Shown in pieces: positions 44,501-59,500 of a stretch of DNA of 64,000 bases. The position numbers and the translations under genes are program-made. The notes beneath the pieces were generated by a model. That model worked only from the letters and a program-made list of their open reading frames with translations, searched no databases and was not told the origin of the DNA. The stretch is taken from positions 558,001-622,000 of the forward strand of contig NZ_BMDS01000001.1 of assembly GCF_014635905.1 (NCBI RefSeq). The letters run 5' to 3'. Origin of the DNA: Limosilactobacillus caviae (GTDB lineage Bacteria; Bacillota; Bacilli; Lactobacillales; Lactobacillaceae). Positions within the stretch are counted from its first letter, which is position 1; every line of letters starts with the position of its first letter.

Positions 44501-47500
44501 CCCCATCAATTACTCAAACCACAACACAATCAGCTAAGATTACTAGACCTGTGAAAGTAAATGCTGATGACAGTGGTGTAGTGTTTGATGGCTTTTCTGG
44601 AAGCGGCTGGACGACAGGTGAATGGCCACGATATAACACTATATCCTTAGGAAACGATTATACGAGAATTATTAAACAAATAGTTACTAATCCTGATGGT
44701 AGGACTACTGAAACTACATTAAATATTATTTATCCTAGACCTATTCCAAGCCAGAAAGTTACTATTGATACTCTTCCGACCGTGATAAACGTAACTTTTA
44801 CGGCAACGTCAAAGGCAACTTTGTCCGGCACAAACCAATCAATATATACTGGTAATCCAATTACTGTTAATGACCTTAATAATGGAGATGGTGATGATTC
44901 ACTTTTGGTTCTTATTACAGGACCTGTGTCTAATGTCTATAACTTACAAGCAGGCGACGTAGAATTTTCATCTGACGATGGCAAAACATGGTCAACTAAA
45001 ATGCCAACTAATGCTGGTACTTATGAGTTACGCTGGACGGATCAAGGCAGACAAAACGTTATAAAAACATGTGGTAATAACAGTATTAAATGGGAAAAGA
45101 ACGGTAAGTCAACTATTACTGGTACTGCCACTTATATTATTACTCCCGCACCAACTACCTCGACTTTAAGCAACCAGACAACGGGAAATTACACTAAGGT
45201 TTATGATGGTCAACCTACGACTGGTATTGACGCTTCAAAATTCAAATTTACTACTTACTTTGACAATCGCGAAGTTGTTTTAAATACGACTGGACTTACT
45301 AGTGATAGCTATGAGTGGGTAGATGCAAGCGGAAATCCGATCAGTAATCCTGAAAATGTCGGCACTTACTATGTAAAACTTAAAGATTCTGCACTAGCTA
45401 CTTTAGAAAAAGATAATCCTAATTTCACTTTAACTAATACGGGATTAGCTGTTTATACCATTACTCAAGCTCAAGCAGGCGGTGTATTGGGTGGCTCTAA
45501 TTCACGTCTATACAACGGTCAAACTATTACAACTGCTGAAGTAAATAGTAATGGTCAAATTAGAGTAACAGTAAACTTTCCAGGTGTTACTGATGCTAAC
45601 GAGACTTATATTCTTAAAGATGGTGACTACACTTGGAATAGTGGTTCGGCACCAAGTAACGTTGGCTCCTACACAATTACGTTGACACCTACTGGTATTT
45701 CTAATATTGAAAAGTACATTCTTAGTTTAGCAGGCCATGGTCAAAATAATACTTCAAATGTAGTATTTGCGGATAATGCCTTTACTGGGAGTGCTAGTTA
45801 CAATATTGACAAGGCTCAAGCTACTGCGACAATTGGTGGCAATTACGAGCGCCCATATAATGGTCAAGTTATTCAGGGGACAACGGTCTATGGAAAAATT
45901 ACCTGGACTGCTCATGATACAACCAATGATGTTGATTTCACTTTAAATCATGATCTGTCTGCTAATGATTATGCTTGGTACACCAAGAGTGGGGATCAAT
46001 ATGTCAAATTTGAGGGTCAACCAGTTAATGTTGGTACTTACTACTTGATTTTGAACAAGGATTATATTGATAAATTAAATAAAGAAAATCCAAATTATAA
46101 CTTTACTGATATTAATGGTGCCTTCACTTATGTAATTAATAAGGTAACGGCAACTCTTAATATTTCTGGTAGCCAAAGTAATGAATATAATGGTCAACCT
46201 GTCACGATTGACTACAAGAATTTCCCATTATCTATTACAACTAATAATGGAGTAACTATCGCTCTTCCAGAAAATGTAAACTTAAGTGCGGATGATATTG
46301 TAATTACTAATACAGCAGGAGAAGTAGTTTCACAACCAACTGCTATTGGCACTTATACGATTTCCTTAACTGATAATGGTTTGAAGAAATTTGAATCACA
46401 AACTGACAATTATAATTGGAATAAGGCTGGTTTTGGTACTTTGTCAATTACTAGAAATGCCAATGTTTCAGTAGCTCTTTCTGGTAATGAAAATATTGTT
46501 TACACTGGCTCTACAGCTGTGATTGATCCAGTCAACTTTAAGATTGAATTGGGTAACGGTCTAACTTATCAGTTACAAGCTGGTGATTTACAGTTTGTTA
46601 ATACTACAGCAGGTGCTAATACCAACGTGGGCACTTATGAGGTTGAATTATCTGACCAGGGTCGTGCAAATATTGCCAAAGTTCAGGCTGATAACTATGG
46701 CTATGACTTTAGTAAGGCTGGCTTTGGAACAGTAACTATTACTAAAGCTATTCCAAGTGCATCCTTCAGAGGAACGGCTGAAAAGATTTATGATGGAACG
46801 CCAATAAATGGTTATACTCCAATAGTTACAATTACAGCTCCTGGAAATAATTCACTAACTTTAACCACTGGTGATTTTGAATGGGTTAAGGATGGAAAAA
46901 CTTATACCACTGCGCCAAGTGACGTAGGTACTTATACAGTTCAATTAACACAAACTGGAATTAATAAAGTTAAAGCAGTAAATGCTAATAATTTAGACTG
47001 GTCAAATGTTCAAGTTACTGGTAGTGGTACATATACCATTAAACCAGCGAATGCTTTAATTACTTTACCAAATACTAGTGCTCAAACCATTACTTGGACA
47101 GGTAAACCAGCAACCATTAAACCAGCTGACTTTATTCCAGAAATCACCACTAATAATCCAAATGAAGGGACAATTACTTTACCAAGTACTTTGCAATTAA
47201 CTGCAAGTGATTACGAATTCTTACAAGATGGGAAGGTAATTTCTGCACCAAGTGAGATTGGAACTTACCAAGTTCGTTTAACACAAGCTGGCTGGCAAAA
47301 AGTTCAAGATTCGATTACTGGAAATACCAACTACACTTGGAACTATCAAGGTGAAGGTAATTATCATATCGAAAAGGCAACGGCAACTATTACTCTTGAA
47401 GGTGCAGGCTCAACAATTTATACCGGCAATCCAGTAGTAATTTCAAATACTAATGGAGTTGTTAACGGTATTAGTGTGAAATTATCAAATGGCCAAACCT

Positions 47501-50500
47501 ACTCATTAAAGCCTGAGGATCTTGAATTTGTAGATAGCCAAGGTAATCAAGTTGCGGTGCCAACTAATGCTGGCAGTTACAAGGTAAAATTAACTAATAC
47601 GGCTTTAGGTCAAATTCGGAATCTTGAAAGTAATCATTATAACTATACTTACAATAATGATGCGGTAGACTTTACAGTTGAAAAAGCTACAGCAGAAGTT
47701 GGGGTGATTGGTACTCAAAATAGTACTTATACAGGTAAGGTAGTGGACTTAAGCACTGGTAATTTCCAAGTTGTAATTATTACTAACAATGGGCAACCAT
47801 TGAATTACAGCTTACAAGCTGGTGACTTAATGACGACTGTTCCAACTCCAACTGATGCTACTAATTATGATGTATACTTGTCTGCCCAAGGTAAAAAGAA
47901 TTTAGAAGCTATTAATAGTAACTATGATTGGACATTTACTAATACACCAGCATTATTAAGCATTACTCCTGCAGAATTAACGGTAGGAATTGTGGGAACT
48001 GCTTCAAGTGTATACGATGGCAATCCAGTTAAAATTACTAATCAAGATCAAATAAAGAATCTAAAACTTCGCTGGGGTGGCTATGATAGTGCGCCTGACG
48101 GAGTGAAATTTACTCTTCAACCGTCAGATGTAGTAATTAATGGTGGAGCTGACGCGATTGAAACTGGTAAATATTCAATCACGTTGAGTGCAGCAGCCAT
48201 TAACCGTTTGAACCAAGAGAATCCAAATTATGATATTACTCAGTCAACTAAAGATTTGGCTCAATACATTATTTATGCTCGTAAAGGGCGCATTACCTTA
48301 AGTGGAACTCAAACCACGCCATATGGTCGTCAAGTGGTAATTGATCCAACTAAATTTACAATTGCTTTAACTGATACTATGAATGGGAAAGATATTCTTT
48401 ATCCAACACCATTATCAGTAGGTGATTTACAATTTAAGGATACCCAATATTCTGATAATAATTTACCAACGCAGGTAGGTAATTATGAGTTAGTGCCAAC
48501 TCAAAAACTTTATGATGCTTTAAAAAAATACTATCCAAATTATGATTTTGGTGATAATAAATCAGAAGAATTTGTTGCAACTGACGGCACTATAAGTAAC
48601 GAAAATTCAGATATTACGTCTGATTCCGACAATACAGACGTTGATAAGCAACATACAAAAGGGGCTAACTATGTAATTACGCCAGTTGATGCTTATATTT
48701 CTTTAAATGGTAGTGAAAGTGTTCGCTACACTGGTGAGGATCAGCCAATTGATTACAGTAAGTACTCTGTTTCAATTTCAGGATTAGTAAATAAAGATAA
48801 CTATAGCTATACTTTACAAGCTGGTGATCTTGAATTTGTAGGAACTACGCCAAATGAAGTTGGTAATTATCAAGTTAAGTTAACTAATCAAGCGCTGGAA
48901 AACATTAGAAAATTAAATAGTTTGGATTACAACTGGTTACTTTCAGATGATGCCAATACAGCACCGTTTGATGTAATTCAAATGCCTGTAACCATTACTG
49001 TAAGTGATAAAACTACCGTGCCGACTATTATTTACGGTGAAGCTACTACTTTAAATCCAAATGATTACACGATTAGTGTTGAAACAGCTGATGGTAAGAC
49101 TTTATCCTATACTCCTGCTGCCGGTGACTTCCAATTTGAAAATGGAACTCCAACTAGCATTGGCACATTTGAGGTTATCCTTTCTAACCAAGGATTGCGG
49201 AATATTGAAAAGCACTTTGGAACAAAGAATTACACTTATACTTCAACAGGTAATGGGAGCTTTATTATTAAAAAAGCTTCTGCTGGAATTCGGATTGTTT
49301 CAAATGGTTCAGATAGTATGGCTTATAATGGTGAATCACCTAACTTGAATGTAGATAATTACAAGTTAGAAATCACCACTAATAATGATCAAACTATTAA
49401 TATTCCACTTACTGCTGGTGATGTAATCTTTAGTGCTGACTCAACTCCAGTAGATGCAGGCAGTTATAACGTTACTTTAAGTCAAAAGGCTCTTGATAAG
49501 ATTAAACAAGACTATCCAAATTATGATTGGAGTAATCCTGTTGCGGGTACTTACACCATTACTAAAGCTAGTGCTGATGTAACCACTTCAGGTTCATATG
49601 AAGTGGTTTACAATGGTCAAACTCCTGTAATTAATGTTGATAAGATTACTAATAACATCGCAACTAACAATGGCGTAAATCTTATGGCACCTACTTTATC
49701 TGTCGATGACTATGAGTGGGTTGATGAAACTGGTAAAGTGATTGGTAAACCAATAAATGTAGGTACTTATTACTTAAAGCTTAAGGACTCTAGTCAAAGT
49801 AAAATTGCTACTAACAATAATTACATTTGGAGTTTCAATGGTTTAGCTAGTGTCACAATTAGTAAAGCGAATGCAACAATTAGCTTTAATGGCAATCAAG
49901 AAACTCCTTATACAGGAAGTGCAGTGACATTAGATCCTGATAAATTTGAAGTTAAACTTTCTAATGGTCAAACATATAACTTAACTGATAAAGATATTCA
50001 AGTTGTTGGAAATCCAGTAAATGTAGGTACTTACCAAGTTGAATTAAGTCAAACTGGAATTGATGCAATCAAAGCAGCTGATAGTAACTATAACTACAGC
50101 TATGACGGCAGTCAGGGATTATTAGTAATTATTCCTGCTAAGACGAATGCAACAATAAGTGGTTCTCAAACTACTAAAGATTTAGAACTTGATCCTCGTA
50201 ATTATTCAGTTGTTGTGGTGTTAAATGGACAACAACAAAATATTACTGGATTAACGGTAAATGATTTTGTATTCAGTAAAGATGGTCATCCAGCTCAATT
50301 AACTGAAGCTGGGACTTATGATGTTGAGCTTAGTGGAGATGTAATCAATAAGATTCGTCATGAAAATCCAAATTACAATATTGACTTTAGTTCAACAGCA
50401 ATATTTACTTTGGAAAATAGTAGCCAAACTATTAACTACGTAGATGCTGATAATAATGTAATTAGTTCAGTTAATATTGATGGTCATATAAAGGGAACAA

Positions 50501-52968
50501 AACTTCCATTTACTCCTGAAATTCTAGTAGGTTGGGTAGCAAGTGATCCAAGTAATGTACCTACTGAAATCATTGTTGATAATGGGACTACTTTAATTAT
50601 GATTAAGCATGGAACAACCAATGTTGACCATAATAATCCAGTTCCAGCAGGGGAAAAGACGCCAACGGGTAAAGAAATTGATGGAGCACATGAAAATGAG
50701 TTGAACCAAGCAATTACTCGGACGATCAATGTAATTAACCCAGATGGAACTAAGAGTACAGAAGTTCAAACTGCGAAGATCTACCGTGACGCAAGTTACG
50801 ATGATGTAACGGGCAAAGTAGCTTATGGAGAATGGTCAACTGCAAGCTGGAAAGAATTTATTCCAGCAGAAGTCAAGGGCTACACCGCAAGTGAAGAAGT
50901 AATTCCAGCAGTTGAAGTTAAGAATGGTCAAAAAGATGAGATTATCGAGGTTACTTACACAGCGAATGAACAAAGCGGTATTATTTCTTACCAAGACAAA
51001 GAAGGCAACGAAATAAGTACCAGTCCGCTTAGCGGAAAGACTGGAGAAGCAGTAGCAGTTAAACCAGAAATTCCGGCAGGCTGGCAACTAGTTCCAAGTC
51101 AAGAAGTTCCAAAGACTGTCATAGCAACAGCAAAGGGTATTCCAACTGTAGTAATCCAGGTTAAGCATGGAACAACTATTGTTACTCCGGAAACTCCTAC
51201 GACTGATATTCCAACAGGCAAAGTTCCAGGTAATCCATCCAAGAATTATCCAACAATGGAACAACTAACGGTTACACCAACACGGACAATCAATATTAAA
51301 TATCCAAGTGGCGAAGAACAGTCGATTCCACAAAAAGTTACATTTACTCGGACAGCGATTTTTGATGAAGTAACAGGTGAAATTAAGTACACTGAATGGC
51401 GTTCTCAAGGTTCTTCACAATGGGCTAATTACCAACCTGTTACTGTTACGGGCTATGTACCTAGTCAAAAGATCGTTTCAGCAATGACGGTAAATGCTGA
51501 TACGCCAAATGAAACGGTTAACATCACGTATGATAAGGTACCGGTCCCACAGGAAGGACAAGAGATTATTAGTTACCAAGATGCCAATGATCAAATAATT
51601 CATACACAGACTATTACTGGAGAAGAGAACAGTGATGTTTCCTTCAAGCCAGAAGTTCCGACTAATTGGCAGGTAGTTGGAAAACTTCCTCAGTCAGTGA
51701 AGATTACTGGCGGGACAACTGTTATTGTTATTGAGCCAGCTACTACTCTGATTCAAGAGCGTAAAGTGGTAAAGCGGATAATTATTGAGCATTTGCCGAG
51801 TGGTGATAAACAAACCGTTCAGAAAGTTGTTTTAACAGGAATTGGCACAAAGAATCTCGTTACTGGAGAAGTTATTGACATTAAATGGGAAAATAGTAAA
51901 TTTGTGGCCTTTACACCAGAAACGGTTGCTGGCTATACCCCTAGTCAAGGTATTGTTGCCGCTCAAACCGTCACGGGTACAACTACAGATGAAACAATTG
52001 ATATTACCTATACGCCTGATGAACAGACTGGATTTATTATTTATCGGGATGAAAATGGTAGTGATATTAGTCAAACTGCTCTCCAGGGTAAAACTGGTGA
52101 GACGGTTGTGGTGAATTTGGCTGTGCCAGCAGGATGGCAACTTGTACCGGGACAATTAATCCCAACAACAGTTATTGCAAATGATAAGGATATCCCCGAT
52201 GTTATCGTTTTGATTGAGCATCAGGTGACCATTGTTAAGCCAGGAGAAGAAGCGCCAACAGGAAAAGTTCCGGGTAATCCATCAACTACTTATGAAAAGA
52301 TGGAATCCCTAACAAAAGAGGTAACACGGATCATTACTATTAAGTTACCTGATGGACAACGACGGGTAATTACTCAAACGGTTAAATTTATACGGACTGC
52401 AACATTTGATGCGGTTACTGGCAAGGTAACTTATAGTGGTTGGCAAGCTAATGGTAGTACTGAATGGCCAACATATTCTGTGCCGGAAATTGATGGTTAT
52501 ATAGCTAGTCAGACTACTGTGCCAACTGAAATGGTTGTTCCTAGTGATCAAAACAAAAATATTGAAATTGAATACGCCAAGGATAATCGACCATCAGAAC
52601 CTATTAAACCAGTAATGCCAATTACTCCTGAACAACCGACTAATCCTAGTCAACCGTTAACTCCAATTCAATCGACTGAACCATCAGTACCTACTAAATC
52701 AGTAGCACCAACAAGTAATGGTGATAAGCAGGTAACTGATGATCAGCCGAAAAATAAACCAGTTGAACAGGTAATCCAACATGTTACAAATCAACACTTT
52801 GCCTCACGTCGATTAGTTCAGATTCCAATAAAAGGAAAATCAAAAGCTAATGTTCTTCCCCAAACTGGTAATGATCAAAATAATAATTCTTTATTTGGTT
52901 TTGCCTTTGCAACCCTTGCAGGTATCTTTGGTTTAGCTGGGATGCAGAAGAAAAAGCGTGAGAAATAG
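41581..52968 (+). pseudogene. Giant LPxTG adhesin (BspA-like, MBG, MucBP) with early in-frame TAA
   Basis: The frame runs 41581-52968 (about 3,795 codons) with one internal stop, TAA 42553-42555 (NWDV-stop-KVTNM, where neighbouring repeats read NWDVS or NWDTSKVT, so TCA to TAA). A KxYKxGKxW-type signal (KLYKAKKQWITACATFMLAF) is followed by a Thr/Ser-rich stretch, BspA-like DUF285 repeats (NWDVSxVTxM, up to about base 43050), a linker, about 18 MBG-like repeats (about 44800-50410) and alternating MucBP-like units (TINYVDADNN; IISYQDKEGNE). A Pro-rich wall region and the LPQTG anchor (52855 region) close it. A restart after the stop would lack a signal peptide and could not be anchored. No other stop or shift is seen in 11 kb, so the mutation looks recent. 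GGGGGAG precedes the ATG. Confidence 0.85.
44800..50410 (+). repeat. Array of about 18 MBG-like protein repeats
   Basis: Units of roughly 85-110 codons each open with a strand such as ATLSGTNQSIYTGNP, ATLNISGSQSNEYNGQPV or ATISFNGNQETPYTG, continue with LQAGDLEF-like and NVGTYxVxLxxxGL segments, then NYxW and YTITKA. The repeats are diverged in DNA, so they are old duplications. Two LQAGD units flank shorter ones; the 12th unit carries an acidic insertion (near base 48600). Confidence 0.82.
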
Positions 52969-53540
52969 TATTTTAATTTTAACTAAGAGCGATAACAAGC
53001 TAAACAAGTGAGTAGGAATTAACCTTCTCGACAGGGCTTATGGCTAACTTAGAACGATAACGGACACAGCTAGCGTTCGTAGTTAGACACTAGCTCTGTA
53101 GTTATTTCGCATGTTATCTTTATAATAATAGTTAAGAACTAACAAAAGGCTGGTGAGAAAAATAACTTTTTCTCCCAGCCTTTTGTTTTTATTTTGGTGA
53201 AATTAAGAAGGAAAATAAATAAATTATTAATGTAAAAAGTATGAATTTAGCTCAGAGTTAGATTTTTAGTTCCTTATCAAATGATATAATGAAAGTAAAA
53301 TGCTTAACGATTAACAAATGACAAAAAAATCATTTGTTTAAAAAAACTTAAACCTTTTTTAGCTTTTTAAAGGAGGCGAAAGTGCGAATATATCAAGCTT
53401 TTATCGAATGATAACCTTGATTGCGACTTTCTGCATTAAAAATCGGCAAAAGAATGGTTGTGTTTTAAATTAAAACAAGTATTATAGTTATTTATTATAT
53501 TTATTGCTGGCGATATAAAAAATACTAAGGGGGAATTTAG
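52969..53540. other. Intergenic region between the two adhesins
   Basis: 572 bases without a gene. It has two GATAAC motifs and an AGCTAGCGTTCG / GTTAGACACTAGCT dyad-like stretch (52990-53100), a terminator at 53142-53190, and a perfect inverted repeat AACAAATGA / TCATTTGTT (about 53316-53341). The AT-rich upstream region of the second adhesin follows. The promoter of the second adhesin is presumably in 53345-53530. Confidence 0.5.
53142..53190 (+). terminator. Terminator after the first adhesin
   Basis: ACAAAAGGCTGG (53142-53153) pairs exactly with CCAGCCTTTTGT (53175-53186). Inner GAGAAAAA / CTTTTTCTC extends the stem, and Ts follow. Confidence 0.9.
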
Positions 53541-56500
53541 ATGTTATCACGGAATAATCATCAGGAACAATTTAAGAAGTATGAACCTAAAAAGCAACGT
53601 TACACCATCAAGAAATTATCTGTTGGTGTAGCTTCTGTTCTTTTGGGGATTTCTTTTGCTAACGGTGTATCTGCTGATACAGTAGACACAGCTGATGATA
53701 ATACTAGTGCTGATTCTGAACAAACGGATCATAATTTAGTTTTAAATTCGGCAAGTAATCAAACACTGCAACAAGCTACCGCTACTAATCAAGCTAGTGG
53801 ATCTACTGCGACAGCACAAAATCCAGCTGGTGACATACAGACTCCAGTTGCAAATGAATATGAAGCTGCAATTAGCGCTACTATGGCAAGCCAAGCAGGT
53901 GCTGTAAGCGAGCAGTCGGCACTTCCACAATCAGCTGCTGAAGCCAATGCTGGTGCAGCACCAGAGAGTACAATTGCTAGTGCTAGTACACAAACTTTCA
54001 ATACACAAAGTTTTGATACATCAACATTTAATAACGCCAACTTGGCTCAATTATTCGGTACTTCGTTACTTGCTACTAATTCAAACAATGATACTCCAGT
54101 AGATTTATCTACGTTTACACCAGATTTTAATATTAGTAATAACAGTGATTATGATACTTATTTTGGTGGCTACGTTCCAGCTGCTCAGATTGGTATTACG
54201 CAATGGCGTGATAAAAGTAATGGTAACATTTTAACTGCTGCTACTGATAAGGATAATCCTGGAGAAAATATTTATTTTTATGTAGGTAATAAATTAGCAG
54301 CTACTATTGGAAAAGATACATATACAAGACCATGGAATGGACCGCTAACAATTACTCAAACCAATGGTAATGTATATAAGGGTGGTACTTATACTTATTC
54401 GCGTGCAGTCAACGCCCACCTTTCTGGTACAGGTTATCGATATACTCGGATTAACTTATATGATAGAAATGGTAAAAGCCCTGTAGCAGTCCCAAGTACA
54501 GGTGCGTTTACTCTTGGTAGTGCTAACTTAACTGTTGTATATAGAAATGGAGATCCGGTTAATGATTCTCCAATTGCTCAGCAAAATTGGAATGGTGCTG
54601 GTGGAGAGATTCCGGGAAAGGTTCAGCAAACTATCTGGTATGTAAATGCTGATACTGGAGAAGTAATGGCACATAAGACTTCCGAAAAACTTATCTCCGG
54701 TCAAACTTATGATGTTACTGATGATGGACCTTTAAAAGTATCATATAACGGTAAGGTATATACTAAGGTAGATCGTGGTGAAAATGGCTACGATTCTTCG
54801 AAATTAAGTAAGACGCTTCTTAATAGTGTCTTAACTAATAATTCTGGCGTAGATATTACCGTAGGAGATGTATTAAATACTCCCCTTAAAGGAACTATTG
54901 GAAGCGGACGTAAAGGTAATATTAATATAAGTACTACGGATTATGGTCCAAGCAGATTGTACATAACTCAGCAACTTGATGATGGCGGAACCGTTACATT
55001 AAATACTTATGACATTCAACCTAATGACGCTGTACCTGGCGCAATGTCCGCTACGTTAGTTCAAGCTGGTAATATTACTACCCAAAGCTTGCCTTCAGTG
55101 TATACAGCAGGCACTGGAGATCCAAAATTAGATGCAGCAGCAGCTACTGCACAAGGTGATAGATCGGCATTCTTTAATGGACGTCGGCCGGGTAATCAAG
55201 ATGTAGTATTTCTTTATAGAGCTATCAGCAATTCTCAAAAAGCTAACATCACTTTTGTAAATGATGATACTGGTGCAAGTTTGAGTACACAACAAGATGC
55301 TAGTGGGGATGCAGGGAGCAAAATTAGTTTCACTAATGCTGCATCTACTGTTACTAACTTGATTGGTCAAGGTTATGTTTACAACGGTACTACTGGTAAT
55401 GGTGTAACTAATGGTTCAGCAAGTGGTAGTTTTACTAGTGTTGATTTCCCAGTTTATGATAACGATGACAACACTACTCAAGCATTCGTTGTTCACTTTA
55501 AGAACCCAGTTCAAACTACTACTTACCACCAAGGTGTTGAAGAATCTAAGACAATTCATCGTACAATTAATTACTACGACAAAGTGACTGGAGAAAAGAT
55601 TCCTTCTGATTTAATTAGCCAAAATCCAGTTACTGATGAAGTGACTTTCACTCGTACTCAGGTCTTGGATCAAGATGGTAAAGTTGTAGGTTACGGTACT
55701 GTTGGCAGTGATGGTAAATCATTTAGAACTCAAGATTGGCATACTGCTGATGGTGAAACTAGCACTCAATTTAATGCTAAGCGTTCAACTGATCTTAGTG
55801 CTTACAACTACACCGCTCCAGAATTCCAAGATGGAACTAGCGCAAATATTGTGGCGGCTCATGAAGTAACACCAACTACTCAAGACCTTGTTTACAATGT
55901 TTACTATGGTCACCAAACGCAACAAGTTACAACTAACCAAGATGTAACGCGTCGTTTCCACTACATCTTTACTGATGGCACTACGCCAGAAAGTCACTTG
56001 ACTCCACAAGCAGACCAAAAAGTTACCTTTACCGGAACTGCTACCAAGGACTTGGTAACTGGCAAGACTGGTGATACTGTTTGGACTCCTGCTAACGGTA
56101 CTTTGACTCAAGTTGCTGGTCAACCAGTAGCTGGATACCACATTACTGGTAACGTAAATGCTAACGCTGATGGTAGTGCAAATGCAGTTAACGTAACTCC
56201 AACATCTGGTGATATTGATGTCACGATTGTTTACACTCCAGATGCTAAGACTCCAGATACCCCACAAAAAGCTAAGGTTACTATTTACGATAAGACTGAA
56301 AACAACAAGCAATTATCTGCTTTTGAGAACAATAATGGTACAAAGGATAGTGCAATTAGCTTTGATGGTGAACCACAAACCCTTCAAGCTTACTTGAATT
56401 CAGGTTACGTATTTGATAGTGCAACTGATGCCAATGGCAACTCAATTGGTACTGCATCAAATATTAACTTTGGTAACTTTGATAATATTGACGGTAATGT

Positions 56501-59500
56501 TCAAAACTTTAACATTTACTTGGTTCATGGAACTGATACTAAGACTGAAACTGCAACAACTAATGCTCACGTTCATTATGTTGTGGCAGGTAATGAAGCT
56601 AACAAGCCAGTTGCCCCAGCTGATAGTCCGGTTCAAACAATCAATTGGACTCGTACTAACACTACTGACAAGGTTACTGGTGCAACTACTGAAGGAACTT
56701 GGACTCCAGACAAGAGCAGCTTTACTAGTGTAACTTCACCAACTGTAACTGGTTACACTCCAGATCAAGCTGTCGCTAACTTTACTACTCCACAACCAAA
56801 TCGTGATCAAGTAGTAACTGTTGTTTATAATCCAAATCCAGAAGTTGAACAAAAAGCTGACTTAGTTATTTACGATAAGACCGATAACAACAAGGAACTT
56901 AATAGTTTCAATAATAGTGGTAAGACTGGTACCCAAATTTCATTTAGTGGTTCCACAAATTACGTTGCTGATTTAATCTCTAAGGGATACAAGATCGATA
57001 GTTTTGTAAATGATCAAAACCAAACCTCTAACCCAACTTCATACAGTGAAATCAATTTCAGCAACTTTGATAACAACAGTGCTAGTGACCAACACTTTAA
57101 GTTGTACTTAGTTCACGATACTGAAAACGTAACGGACAAGAAGACTACTACTTCAACTGTTCACTATGTTGTTTCAGATGGCAAGACTAACCCACCATCC
57201 GATAGCACGCAAACAATTACTTGGACTCGGCCAGGAACTAAGGATAAGGTCACAGGGGTAACTACCCCAACTGGTAACTGGACTACTCCAGATAACTACA
57301 CTGATGTACCAACACCAAACCTTGATGGATACACTCCAGACAAGACGAATGTTCCAGCACCAACTCCAGATCCAAACCAAAACCCAACAACTGTCGTTAC
57401 TTACAATCCTAAGACTCCAGAAGCACCGACATACACTGGTACTACTGAGACTAAGACTGTAACGCGGACGATTAACTACTATGACCGGGTAACTGGTGAA
57501 AAGATTCCAACTAACTTGATTGCTGGTAATCCAACAACCCAAAACGTGACATTATCACGGACACACGTTGTATCATCAACTGGTCAAGATATGGGTTACG
57601 GTACTGTTAGTGCTGATAGTAAGACCTTTATTAAGGCTGCTACTGATGATGGTTGGAACACTGGTGACTGGGCTCAAGTAACTTCATCAGATCTTTCAAA
57701 CGCAGGTTACACTGCTCCAGACTTAGCCCAAGCTGATCATGTAACTGTCAATAGCAACACCAAGGATGCAGTGGTTAACGTTTACTACGGTCACCAAACT
57801 GAAGTAATTACACCAAAGAAGCCACATAATCCTGGTGGCAACATTAACCCTAATGATCCACGGAATACTCCATCCGTTTACCCAGATGGTTTGACGAAGG
57901 AAGCTTTAACTACTGAAGTAACTCGTCATATTAACTATGTTGGTGTAAATGAAGATGGTACCACAACTCCAGTAAATGGGGCTCCAGATGGTAAGAGTAC
58001 TTACACTCAAACGGTTTCCTTTGAACGTAATGCCGTGATTGATAAGGTAACTGGTCAAATCTTAGGCTACAGTACTGATGGCACTACTAATGTAACGACT
58101 ACTGATAAGGATCGTGCTTGGACGCCAACAACCCAAAACATGGATTCTGTAGCTTCTAAGACTCCTAGTGAAGTAGGTTATGACAAGGTTGACATTTCAA
58201 CTGTTGGGGGCGTAACTGTTTATCCAGGTCAAAAGGTTAACGATGTAACTGTAACTTACACTAAGAACAAGATACCTGAAGTTACGCAAAAGGCAACCCT
58301 TGAAATTATTGATAACAACGATGCTAACTCACCTAAGCAATTGGCTTCATTTAGTAACGAAGGTAAGAGTGAAGATCAAATTAACTTTGCTAACTCAAAT
58401 GAGATCCTTCAAAGTTACTTGAGTCAAGGTTACAAGGTTCAAAAGACTGCTGGTAATCTTAGTGGAGATGCTCAAAGTGGTTACACTTACCCAACTTACG
58501 GTAACGATGCTCAAGACTTCAAGATCTACTTAGTTCACGATACTGAAGACAAGACTGAAACTGCTACAGCAACTGCTCAAGTTCACTATGTTATTGCGGA
58601 TAATGGGGTACAAGCTCCTAAAGATAGTGATCTTCAAACTGTTACTTACACCCGCACCAATACCATTGATAAAGTAACTGGTGCTACTGTAAAGGAAGGT
58701 ACTTGGCAAGCTGACAAGAATGCATTTACTGATGTAACATCCCCAGATCTTTCAAAGGATGGTTACACCCCAAGTCTTGAAAAAGTTCAGTTTAACGCTC
58801 CAGAACGTAATGTAAACCAACGTGTAACTGTTGTTTACAACCGTTCTGCTCAAGCTGCTGATTTACAAATTATTGATGATAATGATCCACAAAATCAACG
58901 AGTATTGGCAACTTACTCCGCTGGTGGCGAATCAGGTAAGCAAATTAGTTTTGACGGTTCAAACGCGCAACTACAAAACTACTTGAACAATGGTTACACA
59001 TTTGAAAAATCTGAAGGTCAAGGTATGAGTGGGGATGCCCAAAATGGTTTCACTTACCCAAGTTTTGACAATGATTCTCAATCTAACCAAAGCTTCAAGA
59101 TTTACTTGAAACACGCAACTGGGGACAAGACTGAAACTGCAACAACTACTGCTCATGTTCACTACATCATGGCAGATGGTACAAAGGCTCCAGATGATAG
59201 TGCAACGCAAACTATTAACTGGACGCGGACTAACACTGTTGACAAAGTAACGGGTGCAGTTGTAAATGAAGGTACTTGGTCTTCTGATAAGGGTGCCTTT
59301 ACTGATGTTGATTCACCAGCAGTAACAGGTTACACTCCAGGTACTAAGACCGTAAAATTTGCTACTCCTGAACGTGGCGTTAACCAAGTTGTAAATGTTG
59401 TTTACACTAAGGATGCTCCAACTCCTGAACAACAAAATGCGTTAGTTGTTTACCAAGACGTAAATGACCCAGCTCATCCTGTTGATTTAGGACAAAGTGA

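Noticed and set aside
44800-50410. CRISPR-like or tandem DNA array
   Set aside because: Periodicity is of protein repeats (about 85-110 codons), diverged in DNA, with no short identical repeats and spacers.
42568-52968. Separate gene starting at ATG 42568
   Set aside because: Same frame as the upstream 41581 gene, interrupted repeat continues across the stop, no ribosome site and no signal peptide; treated as one broken gene.
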